Source of the DNA: Synchiropus splendidus
Lineage: Eukaryota > Chordata > Actinopteri > Syngnathiformes > Callionymidae
Length of the DNA stretch: 64,000 nt
NCBI RefSeq assembly: GCF_027744825.2
Contig: NC_071348.1
Span: 2,858,563 to 2,922,562 of the forward strand
Reading direction: 5' to 3'
Each line of letters starts with the position of its first letter. The first letter of the stretch is position 1. Positions 1 to 12,120 of this stretch are shown in pieces. A model generated the notes under the pieces. The model did not search any database. It worked only from the letters and a program-made list of their open reading frames with translations, and had not been told where the DNA came from. A program made the translations under genes and the position numbers.

Positions 1-792
1 CAAAATTTGAATTTTTTGTTTTGGTGTCACGAAGATCTTTCTGTGTTTCTTATGTTTTTTAGGATCACGCTAAAGCATATTTCAATCATGACGCATCTAT
101 TCCATGTCAAGCAAAGAAAGAAACACCACCGACCGCTACTTCAACGCTGTCGATGAGACATGGATCTGACGCAGTACCCAAAACCAACCGGAGTATCATC
201 CGCACTGACTGAACCTACTGTTTGTCTACAATGTGAAATAAGTCACAGAAAAAAAAATACAGATTGATCAAAGGTAAAACCTGAAAGAAAAAGAAAAAAA
301 CAAGAAGAGGAACTCTCAGAACAGCGGACCAAGGATATAACACATTATTAAAGAGGGAAAACACAATACAAAAAGTAATAAACTTCCAAAAAGTGGAATT
401 TAGAAAAAAAACAATTCCATCACACGTCATCGTAGAAAAACTCACCATGGAGAAAATAGACAAAGGCGGATAGGTGACAACGGTCCTTTTCAAAACCAAA
501 ATATAGACCTTGTGGTGTGACCCGAATGATCGTGGAGACAGAGACCACATGTTTGTGTCCAGCTGGTTAGATTTATAAAGAACACACACAGTAAATTGAC
601 AGCGCAAATCATTTACATGTTTCTTCATTTATGACGGTCAAACCTTTGTACACAAACGTCTCATGCTGCAAAGTAACATTAAGTCTCAGGCCAGTTCTTA
701 AGTCCAGCAAAGGTTCTGGTCCTCTCGGCTCAGTCTGAACATCAAACTGTCGTCTCTGAATTACAGCGGGCCTCCGGTCCGGACCGGGCTCG

Positions 793-819
793 TTTATTTT
801 TTACCCTGATTCTTTATTT
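793..819 (-). promoter_or_regulatory. candidate arhgef2 polyadenylation signals
   Basis: Two TTTATT hexamers on the plus strand (793-798 and 814-819) read AATAAA on the minus strand, about 1.8 kb past the arhgef2 stop. Another is at 1005-1010. Which one is used cannot be decided from sequence. Confidence 0.3.
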
Positions 820-1926
820 GAAAGAACGATTCACTCAAGTTCGTGACAAACGTGTCATCTCCAGTCATTTAAAACAGAATCGGCATCTTTTCGGAACTCA
901 TTAAAACGCATGCTGAAATGTTCTCATGTTGAAATGCTAATAGAGTCACGCGACTTGTTTTTGTGCAGTTCACACATCTGTACAGCAGGTGGCACTGCTT
1001 CGTGTTTATTTATTTCTAATGAAATGTTTAGAAAGTGAAATCAAACGTTCAAGGACACTGAAAAACCCTGAAAGAGACTGTGAGGCGACCGAGGAGAATA
1101 GAGCTTAAAACTACACGACAAGTAACAATGGAGGAGGACGCTTCCATGGTAAGATGGCATCTCCAGAGTCGCCTGCTCTCTGTCTCTGTGTGTGTTGAAG
1201 CATCAACATGTGTTGTGTGTTTGCAATTCTGTGTGTGTCCAGGTTTAAATGTCCCTCTGTGTGTGCGTGAGTGTGTGTCTTTGGCAAGAGTGAGTGTCTT
1301 CTGGCAACTTTTTCTGGATCCACGTTGCCCTTGTGGTCATTTTCATGGTAATTGTCTCCATGGCAACTGCATCCAAGGCAGATGAGACCACTGTGATCTG
1401 GGTGTCAAGGCAACCGTTGACTGGGTGTCAACTGTGTCTTCTTTGGTGACTCTCTCACTTCCCTTTCTGACAACTGACAGCCTTGATGCTTCTTCGGTGA
1501 CTTCTATTGCAACTCATTATGCAACTTTGTGGTTGCTATGGTGACAGTGGCACAGTGTCAACTGCCATAATGACCATATTTGTCCAAGACTGTCAGAGGA
1601 CACGTCACTGTGAGTGTTGCTATGAAATGTTTTGACTCTGGATATCCAGTTCTTCCTGCCCAGAAGGGAACAAACGCTTTGAAAGAGACAACATGAGCGT
1701 CTGAGGTCCTCATGAGGCCCTTTTGAGACACAATCAGAACAAGTTCAGCCGATTATAGGTCCTGACAGGAAGTGAGCGGAGCTGCACGAGGAACGTCGTC
1801 CTGATAAAACCCATCCAGTGGAGGAGGCACGCTCAGACAGTCCCAGAGTCAGCGTGTGTTCAGTCTATGAACAGATAACTACGTCTACAGTCGTATAAAT
1901 ATGCGGCCAACGCCACCTCAGATTCA

Positions 1927-1952
1927 TAATAATAATAATAATAATAATAATA
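1927..1952. repeat. (ATA)n microsatellite
   Basis: About eight uninterrupted copies of a 3-base unit (AAT/ATA) lie in the arhgef2 3' region. Confidence 0.9.
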
Positions 1953-2652
1953 AATCTATAAAACATCTACAGATTACAGCAGATTAGGAACAGTTTAACC
2001 ACTGCCACCAGCAGCTGCCATGGCTGCCAGGTGTCCCAAAGGCATTCTGGGTAGTGTAGTCTTCAGTCTGTTTTAAACCAAGGCGTTACATCATCAAGAG
2101 GAGAGGACAGCATGTGTTTTGATGGACAGGTGGACGCTCGAGTGGACCACTCATGTCGCAGACTCACCATCAAGTCTGACTTCAGGAAAGTGCTCATTAA
2201 TTCTTCAAAGTCCAAATCAAACTGGAGATGCAGCCAAATTCCAGTGCGGTTGCGGATCCGTCACTTGATACACAGAGTTTCTGTGAATGGCTGGGCTCCT
2301 TGAATATACATAACAATCGAGACTTCAAATGCCACGGTTTATCTACGGTGTGGGATCCTCCTGCAGTCATGTGATCTGCGACAACCCTGTGATGTCATCC
2401 ACCTGCTCTCCTCTTGGCTTCGTCACCATTTGTGGTGAAAATGAACGAGAAACTCAACAACACTGTTGATTAAAGAGCGACTGTCACTCACCACAGGTTC
2501 CACCCACCACACTAACCCCGCCCACAGTTTCAGGTCCAAGCGGGACAGAAATGTTCAGCTTCAGTAGAGTTCCAGCCAAAAGCAGGAAGTGACATCACCT
2601 CCTGTCCTGGACCTTGAAGTGTCTTGTGACATCATCACCGGGCGACAGCAGG

Positions 2653-5600
2653 TTAACTGGGCTCAGTGCCGCACTCGCTCTCCTCAGGAATATCCTGCAG
2701 GTCTGGAACGCAAGCAGTGAAGTCCACAGTGATCAGGACCATGTCATGATCCATGAGCTGGGGGTGATGTCACCAACCTCTGGGACTGTCTGAGCGAGGC
2801 GAGATCCTCACCACCTCCTCGTCCTCATCTCCCTCCTGGACACCATCTAATTGGTCGACGGGCTCTTGAGCGGCCAATGGAGCAAGAGGAAACAGCTCCA
2901 GCTCCCTGCTGCCCCGCCTCCTGCCCCCCTGCTGACCACAGAGGTCACATGACTTCACTGGTCCTCGCAGCCAATTGAGTGTTTGGGGGTCACTCACCTG
3001 CTCCGTCTTCAGCACATCCTTCAGCTCGCCATTGCTCCGCCGCCGGCTGCCCATCTCCACCTCCTCACGATGATGCCCCTCCCCCTTCAGCCTGAGCCGT
3101 GTCACCTCCTCCTGCAGCAGTTCCACCTGCCGCCTCAGCAGCACCGCCTCACCCGGGTTCAGACCAGTGTCCCCAGACATGGAGCGGCTGAGGCGGGGGC
3201 CGGGGGCAGTGCCCGGAGCAACTCCGGTCCTGAAACACAGCTCCAGAACCGAGTCCTGACGGATCACGGCAGCCTGCAGAGCATGAAGCTGCGTGCTCAG
3301 GCTGATGAGTCGCCGACAGACTTCCTGTAGAGGACAGGTGTCACTCTGGCTCCCACACTGAGATGTAAGGGGACAGGGGGTGCTGCTCACCTGGTTGAGA
3401 GCGCGGTCCAGCACCTGGTTCCCATTCCTGTCCTGGAGGTCCAAATGAGAGTCGGTTAGTGAGCAGACTTTGGTGGATCAAACTCTGCAGGATCATTGAA
3501 AAAGTACCTTTGATGGCCCATTCAGGTCTACAGAACCATTGAGAGAACCAGAGTCTCCATCTGCGGACAGAAGGATGAGATGGTGAGGGTGTGTCAAGCT
3601 TTGAGTTGAACATCTTGGTAACCGAGTCTGGACTCACTGCTGAGCTGGTTGCTGTCAGTTACTGAGGTCTTCTGGACATTGGCGCCAGACAGCAGCTGGC
3701 TCAGTTTGTCCACTGCAGACAGAAGCACAGCGAGGTCAGAGGTCGGCCAGTCATGTGACCGCCTGGATAGGAGTCACTCACCTTCAGAGATGGCGGTGGT
3801 CAGCAATGGCTCGGCCTGTGGTGCGTGGGGAGTGTCTGCGCGGAATATGTTCCTATTGGTGGACGAGGGTTTGGAGGAGGAAGTGACGTCCTGACCTTCT
3901 TCTGCTCCCCCAACCGTTGCCTCCATCAGGTCGGAGAAGAGAGTGACGCGCTCCTGCAGGAGCTCCAGCACCTCTCTGTCCTTCTGCTGTATGTCCGCTG
4001 AGGGCAGAGAGGAGAGGCGGTGAGTAGGAGAGGAGGAGGTCGGAGAAGAGGAGGAGGAGTCTCACCTCTCAGTCGTCGCAGTAGAGCTTTGTCTTCAGTC
4101 TCGATGAGAGGAAACTCGTCTCTGGACGGGCAACTGGAGGCACATATGACGGAGAGAGTGAGACAGGCATGGGATTGAGAGCGAGACAGCCTGGTCCCTG
4201 CAGCATTGGTCCTGACCTGAGTGCTGCCTCCTGGATTCGGTTCATCCAGGTTTTGCGGTCGTCTTTGGTGGCAGCATGCAGTTCGTACATGACTGGGGGG
4301 GAGGAGTCACTGATCAAGTACATCCCTCGCTCCTGATTGGCTATATCTCTGACCAGCAGGTTTGTCAGTGAAACCACTGGAGATTTGTCCTGAGAGACAG
4401 ACGGGTGTCAGCAGTGTGTGTGTGGGTGTGTCGGTTTGTGTGGCACTCACCAGTGAGGCAAACGCGAACTTCTGGTCCTTTTCCTGCAGGAAGACTAAGA
4501 TGTCTGACATCAGCAGCATCTGCACGTCTGCACACACACACAAAGTGACACACACAATCAGGTGACGCCAGGCTCCTCCCCCACCTCCTCTTGCTTCTAC
4601 CTTTCATCCTGGAGCCCTGGACCTTCCACTGCAGCGCTCCCTCGTGGAGGAGCCTCCTCCTCAGCAGCTCCCCCCCTTTGAAAACCCCACCTCCACGGAC
4701 CTCCGCAATCGCCCGGGGGTCCAGACGGGCTTGGATCTCCTGCAGTCTCCTGGCCCGGTCCAGTTCCAGCACTTCCTTGTCTACAGAGCTGATCAGATCC
4801 TTCAGCAGCACCAGAGCCTGACGCAACGACTCCGCCTCCTCTTCGTTACCTGCAGCAAGTGAGACAGCTTAGCACCAGCGAACCTGCGACTCCCGGGTCC
4901 AGCTCCCAGGAGTCTCAGGTACCTTTGGTGTTGTCCAGAATTCTCTGCAGCAGGACGGGGTACTTGGTGATCCGCTGGGTCACCAGGAGGATGCACTCCT
5001 GCACGCCGTGGCGGCGCAGCAGTGGCCCGCGACACGCTCGCTGGGAGACAAACGGAAAATGGTTTCCATGGTGACGAACGAACCAGGTGTGACCACAGCA
5101 AACAAGACAGGATTGCGTCGTGGTATGGACAGGAGGAGGGGGACTCTGCTACTCACCCGGATGAACTGCTGCAGTCGTCGGTCTCTCATCAGCGTCTCTT
5201 TGTAGAGTTTCACAGCTTTCGGATGCCGACTGCAGAACTCGGAGTAAACCTTCTTCAAGTCGTCTGCACACTGACCCGAGAACTACACACACACACACAG
5301 TCAATCTCAGTGTCCATGGCACCAAGGTGGCCAGTGGGTGGCGGCACCTCACCTGTCGCAGCAGCAGCTCCCCAATCCTCCGAACAACAAAGTTGGTGGC
5401 ACTGCCCTCCTGCAGGCCCTGCTTCCTGTGTGCCAGGAGCTCGGCCAGGAAGGATGAGTGCAGCTCCAGTAGTTGGTCCAGGCAGGGGAAGATGGAGTGG
5501 ACCACGCCGGCCTCCAGCATCACCTCCTCCTGCATGCCGCGCCGCCACACTCCCTCCATGATTCGCAGTGTCCTCACGTGATGGAACTCTGTCTGGATCA

Positions 5601-8600
5601 GCTCTAGAGAGCAGAAGGAGCAGGTGAGCGGCGGAACAACCCCTGTCGCCATGGTAACGCCGCCTCAGGACGCCCAAACACCAGTGAGCGACTTGAACCC
5701 ACCGTAGATGACATCCTGCTGCTTGATCAGATCCTTGTGAAGGGTCTGCAGGAAGGTGGGCTCCACCACGGTGCTCCAGCTGTCTGCCTGCACGCTGCTG
5801 CCCTCCTGCTGCAGCTGCTCCAGCAGGGGGCTCCACCACCACTCCCCTGCACACACACACACACACACACACTCAGGGTGTGTGTCACTTCCTGACTGTG
5901 GTCAAACCCTCTCACACCTCTGATGTCTAAAAACTGTTTCGTCCAAAAAAAGTCTGCACAAGAAACCTGTCACTCAAGCAAACAACCAGAAAAACAGGAA
6001 GTAAGACACACACCATCGTCTGTCAGAGACTCCATGGACAGAGTTCTGCTACGAAAGTTCAATGACTCCGTGGACTGAGACAAGATCCTCCGCAGGCCCA
6101 CTGTGTCCTCACTGACCCTGGAGACCAACAGGTACAGAGAGACAGACAAGTGGTGAGAGGTTGAAGCCATGGCCTCCAGAATTTGTGACATCATCGTGCA
6201 CCGGCAAGACTCACCCAGCAATGTTGTTGGTGGAAACGCTCTTGGCTAGAGAAAGTCCGGACCGGACCCGCCTGGAGCCGAGCAGAGACTGGCGCAGGCT
6301 GTCGGAGGGATAGATGGCAGAGCTGGGTCGCTCCTTCATCATGGGTGCTGTGGAGAGACAGACAGGTGAAGTGCCGTATGACCAGCCAGCGGCGAGAGAG
6401 AAAGACAGACGGGTAGACTCACTTTTAGTCCGCATGGCCACGTTCTGGAGAGCCGAGCTGTTTCTTGCTATAGCCAGTTTCTGTTGCTGTTAGACAGACA
6501 GGTCTATGGTGAGTGAGACACGTCTACAGCAAAACAAGTTTCTTTAGAGATGCACTGCTCATTTGTGAGACAGGGAAGAGGACAGAGAGACAGGTAGCTC
6601 ACATGGGGAACTGAGGGGTCACCAGAGAGACAGACAGCTAATACGTGAGCAAGACAGGAAAGAGAAGCAGACAGGTCAGACAGCGAGACAGACATGCTTG
6701 ATTTGGACAAGCAGTTGTGGTGAGGGAGAGACAGGTGCAGCAACATGAACTCAGACCAACAGGATGATCGAGTGAAAAGGAGCGACAGAATGTCAGTGCA
6801 GCAGAGACATAGCTTGGGAAGGAGAGACAGGTCTTACCTTTTGCTTCATTTTGGCACAGCTGGCGAGACTGTCTCTGCAGCGGTTGTGGATGGTGACATT
6901 GCAGGCTGTCACACAGACAGACAGGTATAAGAATGCAGCATGTCCTTCGATGACATCATCCCCCACTCCAGAAATGTTTTAGATCTAATGTGATTCACTG
7001 TGACCTGACTTCTGTTTGTGAAGACAAATACAGTTCATTTTGAGAGGACTAGAATGTGGACACACACACACACAGACGCCAGGAGTCTGTTGACACACTG
7101 AACTGCTCACACACACACAGCTTCTTGACCCAGTTCCCACAGCTGACCTATATTAACCAATCACAGCCGAGAGTGGCTCCTCACACAAACACACACGTGG
7201 TGGCGGAGCCGACCCGCTGTTAGGGTAGGGAGGGTTAACCCTGTTAAACTGACCCCAGCTGTCTGTGTGTGCATGTAAGTGTGTGTAATCTCTGGTGTAC
7301 ATCTGTGAAACTGAAGCCAGCGTCTGCTCCACACACCAGGACGGCGCAGACGTCTGCTTTGTGTTTGCTCTGACGGTGGTGTCTCACGTGTGTGTGTGCG
7401 CCTGGACTGACGTGTTCATTTGAATTGTGTAAACAGCAAACGTCAAGCTGTATTTGCACATTGATGGCGAGATGAGTCAAATATTTGAGGAGCAGGATCC
7501 CAAGTGTGTGAGTGTGTACCGGGGCAGCTCAGCGCCTCCTTGGCCGTGATGCTCCTGTTGCAGGACGAGCACAGGGTGGTGGACGACACGGTCAGAGAGG
7601 TGAAGAGGTGGCCGTTGTTGGAGCGGGCCTCCCGCTCCCGGGCCTCCTTCTCTCGCTCCCGGGCCTCCTTCTCCCGCTGCTTCTGCCGCTGCTTCTCCTT
7701 GTTCTGCACACGCACACACACACACGTTAACACAGCAGCCAGTCATGTGATCATTGGAGGTCAGCCTCTGGCGTTGGACTACCCTTCCCATGAGGACCCC
7801 AGACTTCACCTGTAATGCAGGATGCCTTTGAGCAAGGCATCTGAGGCGGGTGGATGAAGCCAACACTACAACTTCTGAAAGATTGGATCAGATATCGGAA
7901 GTGGATTTCATTAGAGTGACACTTCCTTCAGCCCTCCCCTCTTCATCATACATCCTCTTCCTCCAACTCTTCTTCACCTCCGCCCTCTAGCCCTTCTCTT
8001 CTCCCGGCTCAGACTTGGAGGAGCTGATCTTCATCTTCGCTGCTTCAGAGCCAGGGAGGAGGCCGCATGTTATGCAGGTGTCTGAGGGTTCACTTCTGAA
8101 TGCTGCCTGTTTGCAGTGACCTGCTATGGTGTTGCAACTTCTTCTTTCTGATGTTTTCAGTCCCACTGGGAGGGACAGGAAAGGGAAGTGTGTGTGTGTG
8201 TGCGTGTGTTATATTAATCACTTTTCAGACCAAAAGTAAGCAACATCATTTCCTTCCACAATGTCACGTCCAACTACACCTTTCTCCAAATTAACAAGCT
8301 CATCCTTCGCCACTATAACGTCCAGACAGAGAGGACAGTGGAGGGTGAGCTCACAACTCAAAGATAACAAACAGTCACACAACTGACCATATTTCCAGGA
8401 CCTCGGGATTTTCTGGACAGTCTGCAGCGTTTCGCGAGACAATTGTGTCGGAAACGGAGAACACACCCCTTTTTTGTACAGTGTTGTTACGTATCACAAT
8501 ATATCGTTCACTCCTGTATCGCGATACGCACTCGGATTCTTATCAAAACAGAGACCTAGTCTGAGCAACAACGTTTGTGTTGTTCTGAAATACCAACACT

Positions 8601-11600
8601 CATCCTCAGCAACGGGTCGAGACAGTGTTGCACTTGTATTGCCTGGTCAGACAGTATAGGGGTGGCAAAACATTACGACCACCACTGGTGTTGCCCTAAA
8701 TGGTGGAAGATGCTTCGCAATAAACGGTGAGAGACAGACAGACACACATAAGACAGAGGTCCCTTTCTTCTGTCCTTACTGAGCTTCTTTATTAATGGAA
8801 CAGCTGATCAGTGACAGTCAGCAGATCATTGAACCAATTCAACCGTTTAAACAAAGTGTGTGTGTGTGTCTGGGACTGTGTTTGTCATGAGACAGCCTTG
8901 AGTTTAATGGCAGTGTGGCTGCGAAAGTGAAACACCAGCTGAGAGTCTCTCACTTCCTCTGGGCAGAAGCAGGTTGATCTATTGGGATCCAGATCTGGGC
9001 TTTCTGACCGTCCTAGGGCTCAACACCGAATCCGAACCAGCGTAGCAGGGTCCTCCACCTCACGGAGACTGAGATGATCTGGCACTCGCATCAGAACCAC
9101 TCAACCTCTACACAAGGTTCTGGTCCCCCCCTCGAGGTTTGCTTGTCAACAAGCCACAGTCCTGGTCTTGTCTCATGCAGAGGCCCGTGGCCACTGGTTG
9201 TCCTCCTCCGCCCCCCTTCAGCTCGGGTGAACCCTTCCCTCAGTGGAACAGGAAGAACTGGTTTCAGGGTCAGCGGCAGGCAGGACAAAGGGGGACTAGT
9301 GACTGGAAGATATTTGAGGAGGCTGCTGATGGAGGTCTCTTTCAGGGCCTCACAAAAGACTGCTTGGGCTTTATTTTCAGCCCCCTGAGGGAGACTTGGA
9401 CCTCGTGATGTCATCGGTCCTCACTGACCTTCAGAATCCGTATCTTATCTAACACTCCAGAGAAGCCATTGCCAGAAGACAGGGAAACCTCGATGTCTGC
9501 TTCAGCTCGGACTTAAAGTGACCCAACCATTGTGAAGTCTGATCCTAGATCTGCCCCTGGAATCCCCCACAGCTGGCCAAGAAACCCACTCTGACCATGG
9601 TCCACCACTAGCCAGAGCAAACCCCTTCTCTGCATCACATCAACGCTCCAGACCCTGTCTTGGTCTGGGCTCAGCCTGGATGCACGAGAGTGTTAGTGGG
9701 TCCATCAGAAGAGGTTCCCCTGAACCCCACCAACCCCCCTCCAGGGGAGATCCTGGATTAGCCTGACACATGAGCAGCGGATTACAGCAGCAAACAGACA
9801 CTCGGGTGCCTTCACCATCTTCACGCATGGCTGGATGCAGACAACACAATATGTCCTTGGCGGGAGGTGGGGGCTCCACCTTGACCCCGGAACAGCTCAC
9901 CTCCCGGCCAGATGGCGTCCAGGTCCTGGCTTCCAGAGCTGCGCCAGCAAAGATGCGTCTTTTCGGCCTGAGAGGGTAGACCAGTGCCCGAAACCCACTT
10001 GTCAGGGTTCTCAAATCAGACCAGGACCTTGGTAGAGACCTGTCTCTCCAGTTCGCTGAAGACCAACTCAGGTGACCAAGTCCCAGAGTCAGACTTCATT
10101 GACTGACACGATCACCCATGAGACATAACATTATGACCACCAGCCAATATTATGTGGGTCCCTGTGGAGTGACTGAAGTTTGAAGCAGACCACTTCATCA
10201 GCTGGAAACGTGTTGTACCATCACAGAGAGACTTGCTCAAGAGCCACTTCCTTATTCTGATTTTATAACACAGATAGCCATTTTGGGACATCAACGCCTG
10301 GTGATGCATCACAGACTTGTGCTCCGCTTTGTTTGGGTGGTGGGTTATTGTTGTTGTCTGGAACACTGATTCTGGTGGGACCCAACAGAGGGTTGTGAGG
10401 CAGTGGATGCTTTCCCTGTCGTCATAATAGATTTATTGACCTTTGAACTGTTAAGTTATTGGGTCCCCAAACCTCTGCTCTGGAACTTCAGCGACCAGCG
10501 ACATGTGCCTGACTTCCAAAGGAGCTGCAGATGGAGTGACAGCTTCAGACAGGTGAGTCAGTTTCACCTGAAGGTGAGACGAATCACTCGCTCCTTTGTT
10601 TTCAAGGCTCCTTGCATTAATTCTGAGTCCGGCCTTGGCAAAGAAGAACCCACCGTCATCGTGGGAGGAAACCAGAGTGTCGTAACAGGAGTCACATGAC
10701 AGTATCATGTTTTCGCCAGGAGTCGTTTAATGACAGGAAGTGGCCATGTTTACTTCCTGATTGTCTCTTTAATGACACTATATGATCTTCAGTGGAACAT
10801 TAACCAGCCGAGTCGGCAGGTGACCTGGCGATAACTCAGTCACAGACCTGATGAATCCCAGTGAGACTCGCTGACCTGACAAGTGGTGAGAGGACCCGAG
10901 ACACGGTGGGTGACGACTTCTCTGTCTGTTGGTCTGTTGGTTTGTGAAAGCATCCAACCGTTACCCAGCAAAACATCCGTCTGACTCGCTTCCTGCTGCT
11001 CCACCTACTGTGTGCAGGTATCACACCTGTCTATTGTCTCATTGAAACAGATTATTATTTTAGTTGACAACAAACAGGTCAGAGGTCAAACTTCCACCTT
11101 CACTTCCTGACGCACACACACACTCACAGACACACGCACCCCTCCCCCACTCGCTTCCTTCAGCAGGACAAAGCGGCCACGCTGCTTCTAACGGACTCTG
11201 AAGAAAACACAGTGGATCCCCAAAACACAGCAAACACCCTCAAAGGTGTGACACATTTGAGGGTGAACACACACACCGACACACAGGCAAGTCAGGAAAT
11301 CCACGGCCGCAGTTTTTAGCGAGAGAAGAAGGGGAAAGAGTGCGGGAGTGCGCTTCCCTTTTCTCAGACTTCTCTCTCTCACACATACTCGCAGATATAA
11401 ACACGCACAAAGTCTATACACTGCCACACACACACGCAAACAATCACACTCCCACAACCGAACCGAGGAATCAGAGCTATGAATGATGACTTTAACGGCT
11501 GCGGTCGAACCGGGTCGGCAGCGCGGTCCAGATGTGAGCGCGAGGGGCAGAACTGTCGACAGAAAGTGAGCTGGGCAGCGAAGCGACGACTCTGATCGAT

Positions 11601-11767
11601 CACAACGGCACAAACCGATCACTTATCGATCATAATGAATAATGATAGTTGGCGACGCGTACACGCGCCCGCGTGCCCGAGTCTTTCTCTCTGTTCTAGG
11701 GTGGGCTCACCTTCATGTTGGTTTCCTTCATCTTGTCCTGCTTCCTGCTCTCCAGCAGCCGGGACAT
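2653..11767 (-). CDS. arhgef2: Rho guanine nucleotide exchange factor 2 (GEF-H1-like)
   Basis: Microtubule-associated RhoA exchange factor; the DH domain catalyses GDP/GTP exchange. Proposed exons (minus, 5'->3'): 11711-11767, 7520-7703, 6838-6905, 6423-6486, 6215-6347, 6014-6117, 5703-5846, 5353-5603, 5157-5282, 4923-5040, 4601-4849, 4451-4527, 4217-4389, 4066-4133, 3782-3997, 3638-3712, 3508-3560, 3391-3432, 2998-3324, 2778-2931, 2653-2702. They join in frame to about 910 aa (human 986). Start [15 protein letters not shown] matches the family N-terminus. Residues ~51-100 form a C1 zinc finger (H-x12-C-x2-C pattern, [12 protein letters not shown]). ~170-220 carries the family signature [20 protein letters not shown] and [13 protein letters not shown]. 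~250-440 is the DH domain ([18 protein letters not shown]), ~480-585 the PH domain, then a coiled coil and a C-terminal DIPEE motif. Intron 1 is about 4 kb, the rest are short. A related ARHGEF18/28 identity is unlikely given the C1 and signature blocks. Splice edges are by eye. Confidence 0.93.
2932..2997 (-). other. arhgef2: 66-nt frame-preserving intron in arhgef2
   Basis: On the minus strand, exon ending KTEQ meets CAG|GTGAGTG (donor at 2997) and the sequence TGTGGTCAG|CAG (acceptor ending 2932). The 66 bases between are 22 codons without a stop, so the frame stays open whether or not it is removed. Removal joins KTEQ to [14 protein letters not shown], which resembles the human RRRS...LYLSF segment better than the read-through. 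Called an intron with moderate confidence. Confidence 0.55.
5850..5872. repeat. (CA)n microsatellite at an arhgef2 splice acceptor
   Basis: A CA run on the plus strand gives a TG-repeat directly before the acceptor of the exon at 5703-5846 on the minus strand, in place of an ordinary pyrimidine tract. Confidence 0.85.
6118..6837 (-). repeat. dispersed ACCTGTCTGTCT repeats in arhgef2 introns
   Basis: On the minus strand the motif ACCTGTCTGTCTC and variants recur through several consecutive introns between about 6118 and 6930 (for example near 6130, 6360, 6410, 6495, 6590, 6630, 6680, 6730, 6830 and 6920). On the plus strand these read GAGACAGACAGGT. Several copies sit just upstream of acceptors and supply their pyrimidine tracts. 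The coding exons at 6215-6347 and 6423-6486 lie inside this interval. Confidence 0.7.
7704..11710 (-). other. arhgef2 intron 1, no gene seen
   Basis: A 4 kb intron separates the 19-codon first exon from the C1-domain exon. It holds CA/GT-rich stretches (about 8190, 8855, 11110-11290, 11380-11460), a fragment resembling repeat ends with TATCGCGATACG near 8515, and pieces with the ATTATGACCACC motif described separately. None of its open frames resembles a known protein to me. Confidence 0.5.
10123..10163 (+). repeat. interspersed-repeat fragment (ATTATGACCACC type)
   Basis: The sequence ACATTATGACCACC followed by CCAATATTATGTGGGTCCC resembles the end of a dispersed repeat that I recognise as common in fish genomes. 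Related fragments occur at about 8668-8690, 52158-52180 and, inverted, 52541-52558. No transposase remnant is visible. The family name is not certain. Confidence 0.45.
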
Positions 11768-12069
11768 CCCCGCCGACTGATCACAGCGATCGATCCCTGA
11801 TGGATAATCCAGTCGAGGTGTCGGTTCTGGTCTCGGAGCGGTCCGCAGTCCTGGTGCGGCAGGCGGGGGTTCCTTTTTGATTGACAGCCACTCGCCGCAC
11901 TTTGAACCAATCAGCACACAGCCCGCTGCCGGGGAGTCGAGCCAATCCATTCACAGCAGTCGCTCCTCGCCCCGCCCACCGGCATTTGCCACGAGGTGTT
12001 CGTTTTGAGCACCGAGCAGTGAAATTCTCGGCTAGGGTGGAGTTAGTAGCTATGACAACGTGTCAAGTG

Positions 12070-12120
12070 ATCACGTGACCTTCCGAAGCCGATGAAAGGA
12101 GCCGCAAGTAGTCACGTGAG
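12070..12120. promoter_or_regulatory. paired TCACGTGA E-boxes upstream of arhgef2
   Basis: ATCACGTGAC at 12070-12079 and GTCACGTGAG at 12111-12120 lie 300-350 bases before the arhgef2 start codon. Each is one base from the 10-mer GTCACGTGAC, known as the CLEAR element bound by TFEB/TFE3 and also fitting USF/MITF. A perfect copy is at 12705-12714. Confidence 0.5.

Larger units (their letters stand above)
1..2652. other. arhgef2 3' flank and probable 3' UTR
   Basis: No convincing coding exon is seen. The stretch lies downstream of the arhgef2 stop on the minus strand and probably holds its 3' UTR. Minus-strand AATAAA signals occur at 1005-1010, 814-819 and 793-798. A trinucleotide ATA/TAA microsatellite lies at about 1927-1952. 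The 137-codon minus-strand open frame at 215-628 is a low-complexity, phenylalanine-rich translation of A-rich DNA and is not treated as a gene. Confidence 0.5.

Noticed and set aside
215..628. 137-codon open frame on the minus strand
   Set aside because: Translation is low-complexity and rich in F and hydrophobic runs caused by A-rich DNA; no family resemblance; lies in the arhgef2 3' flank.
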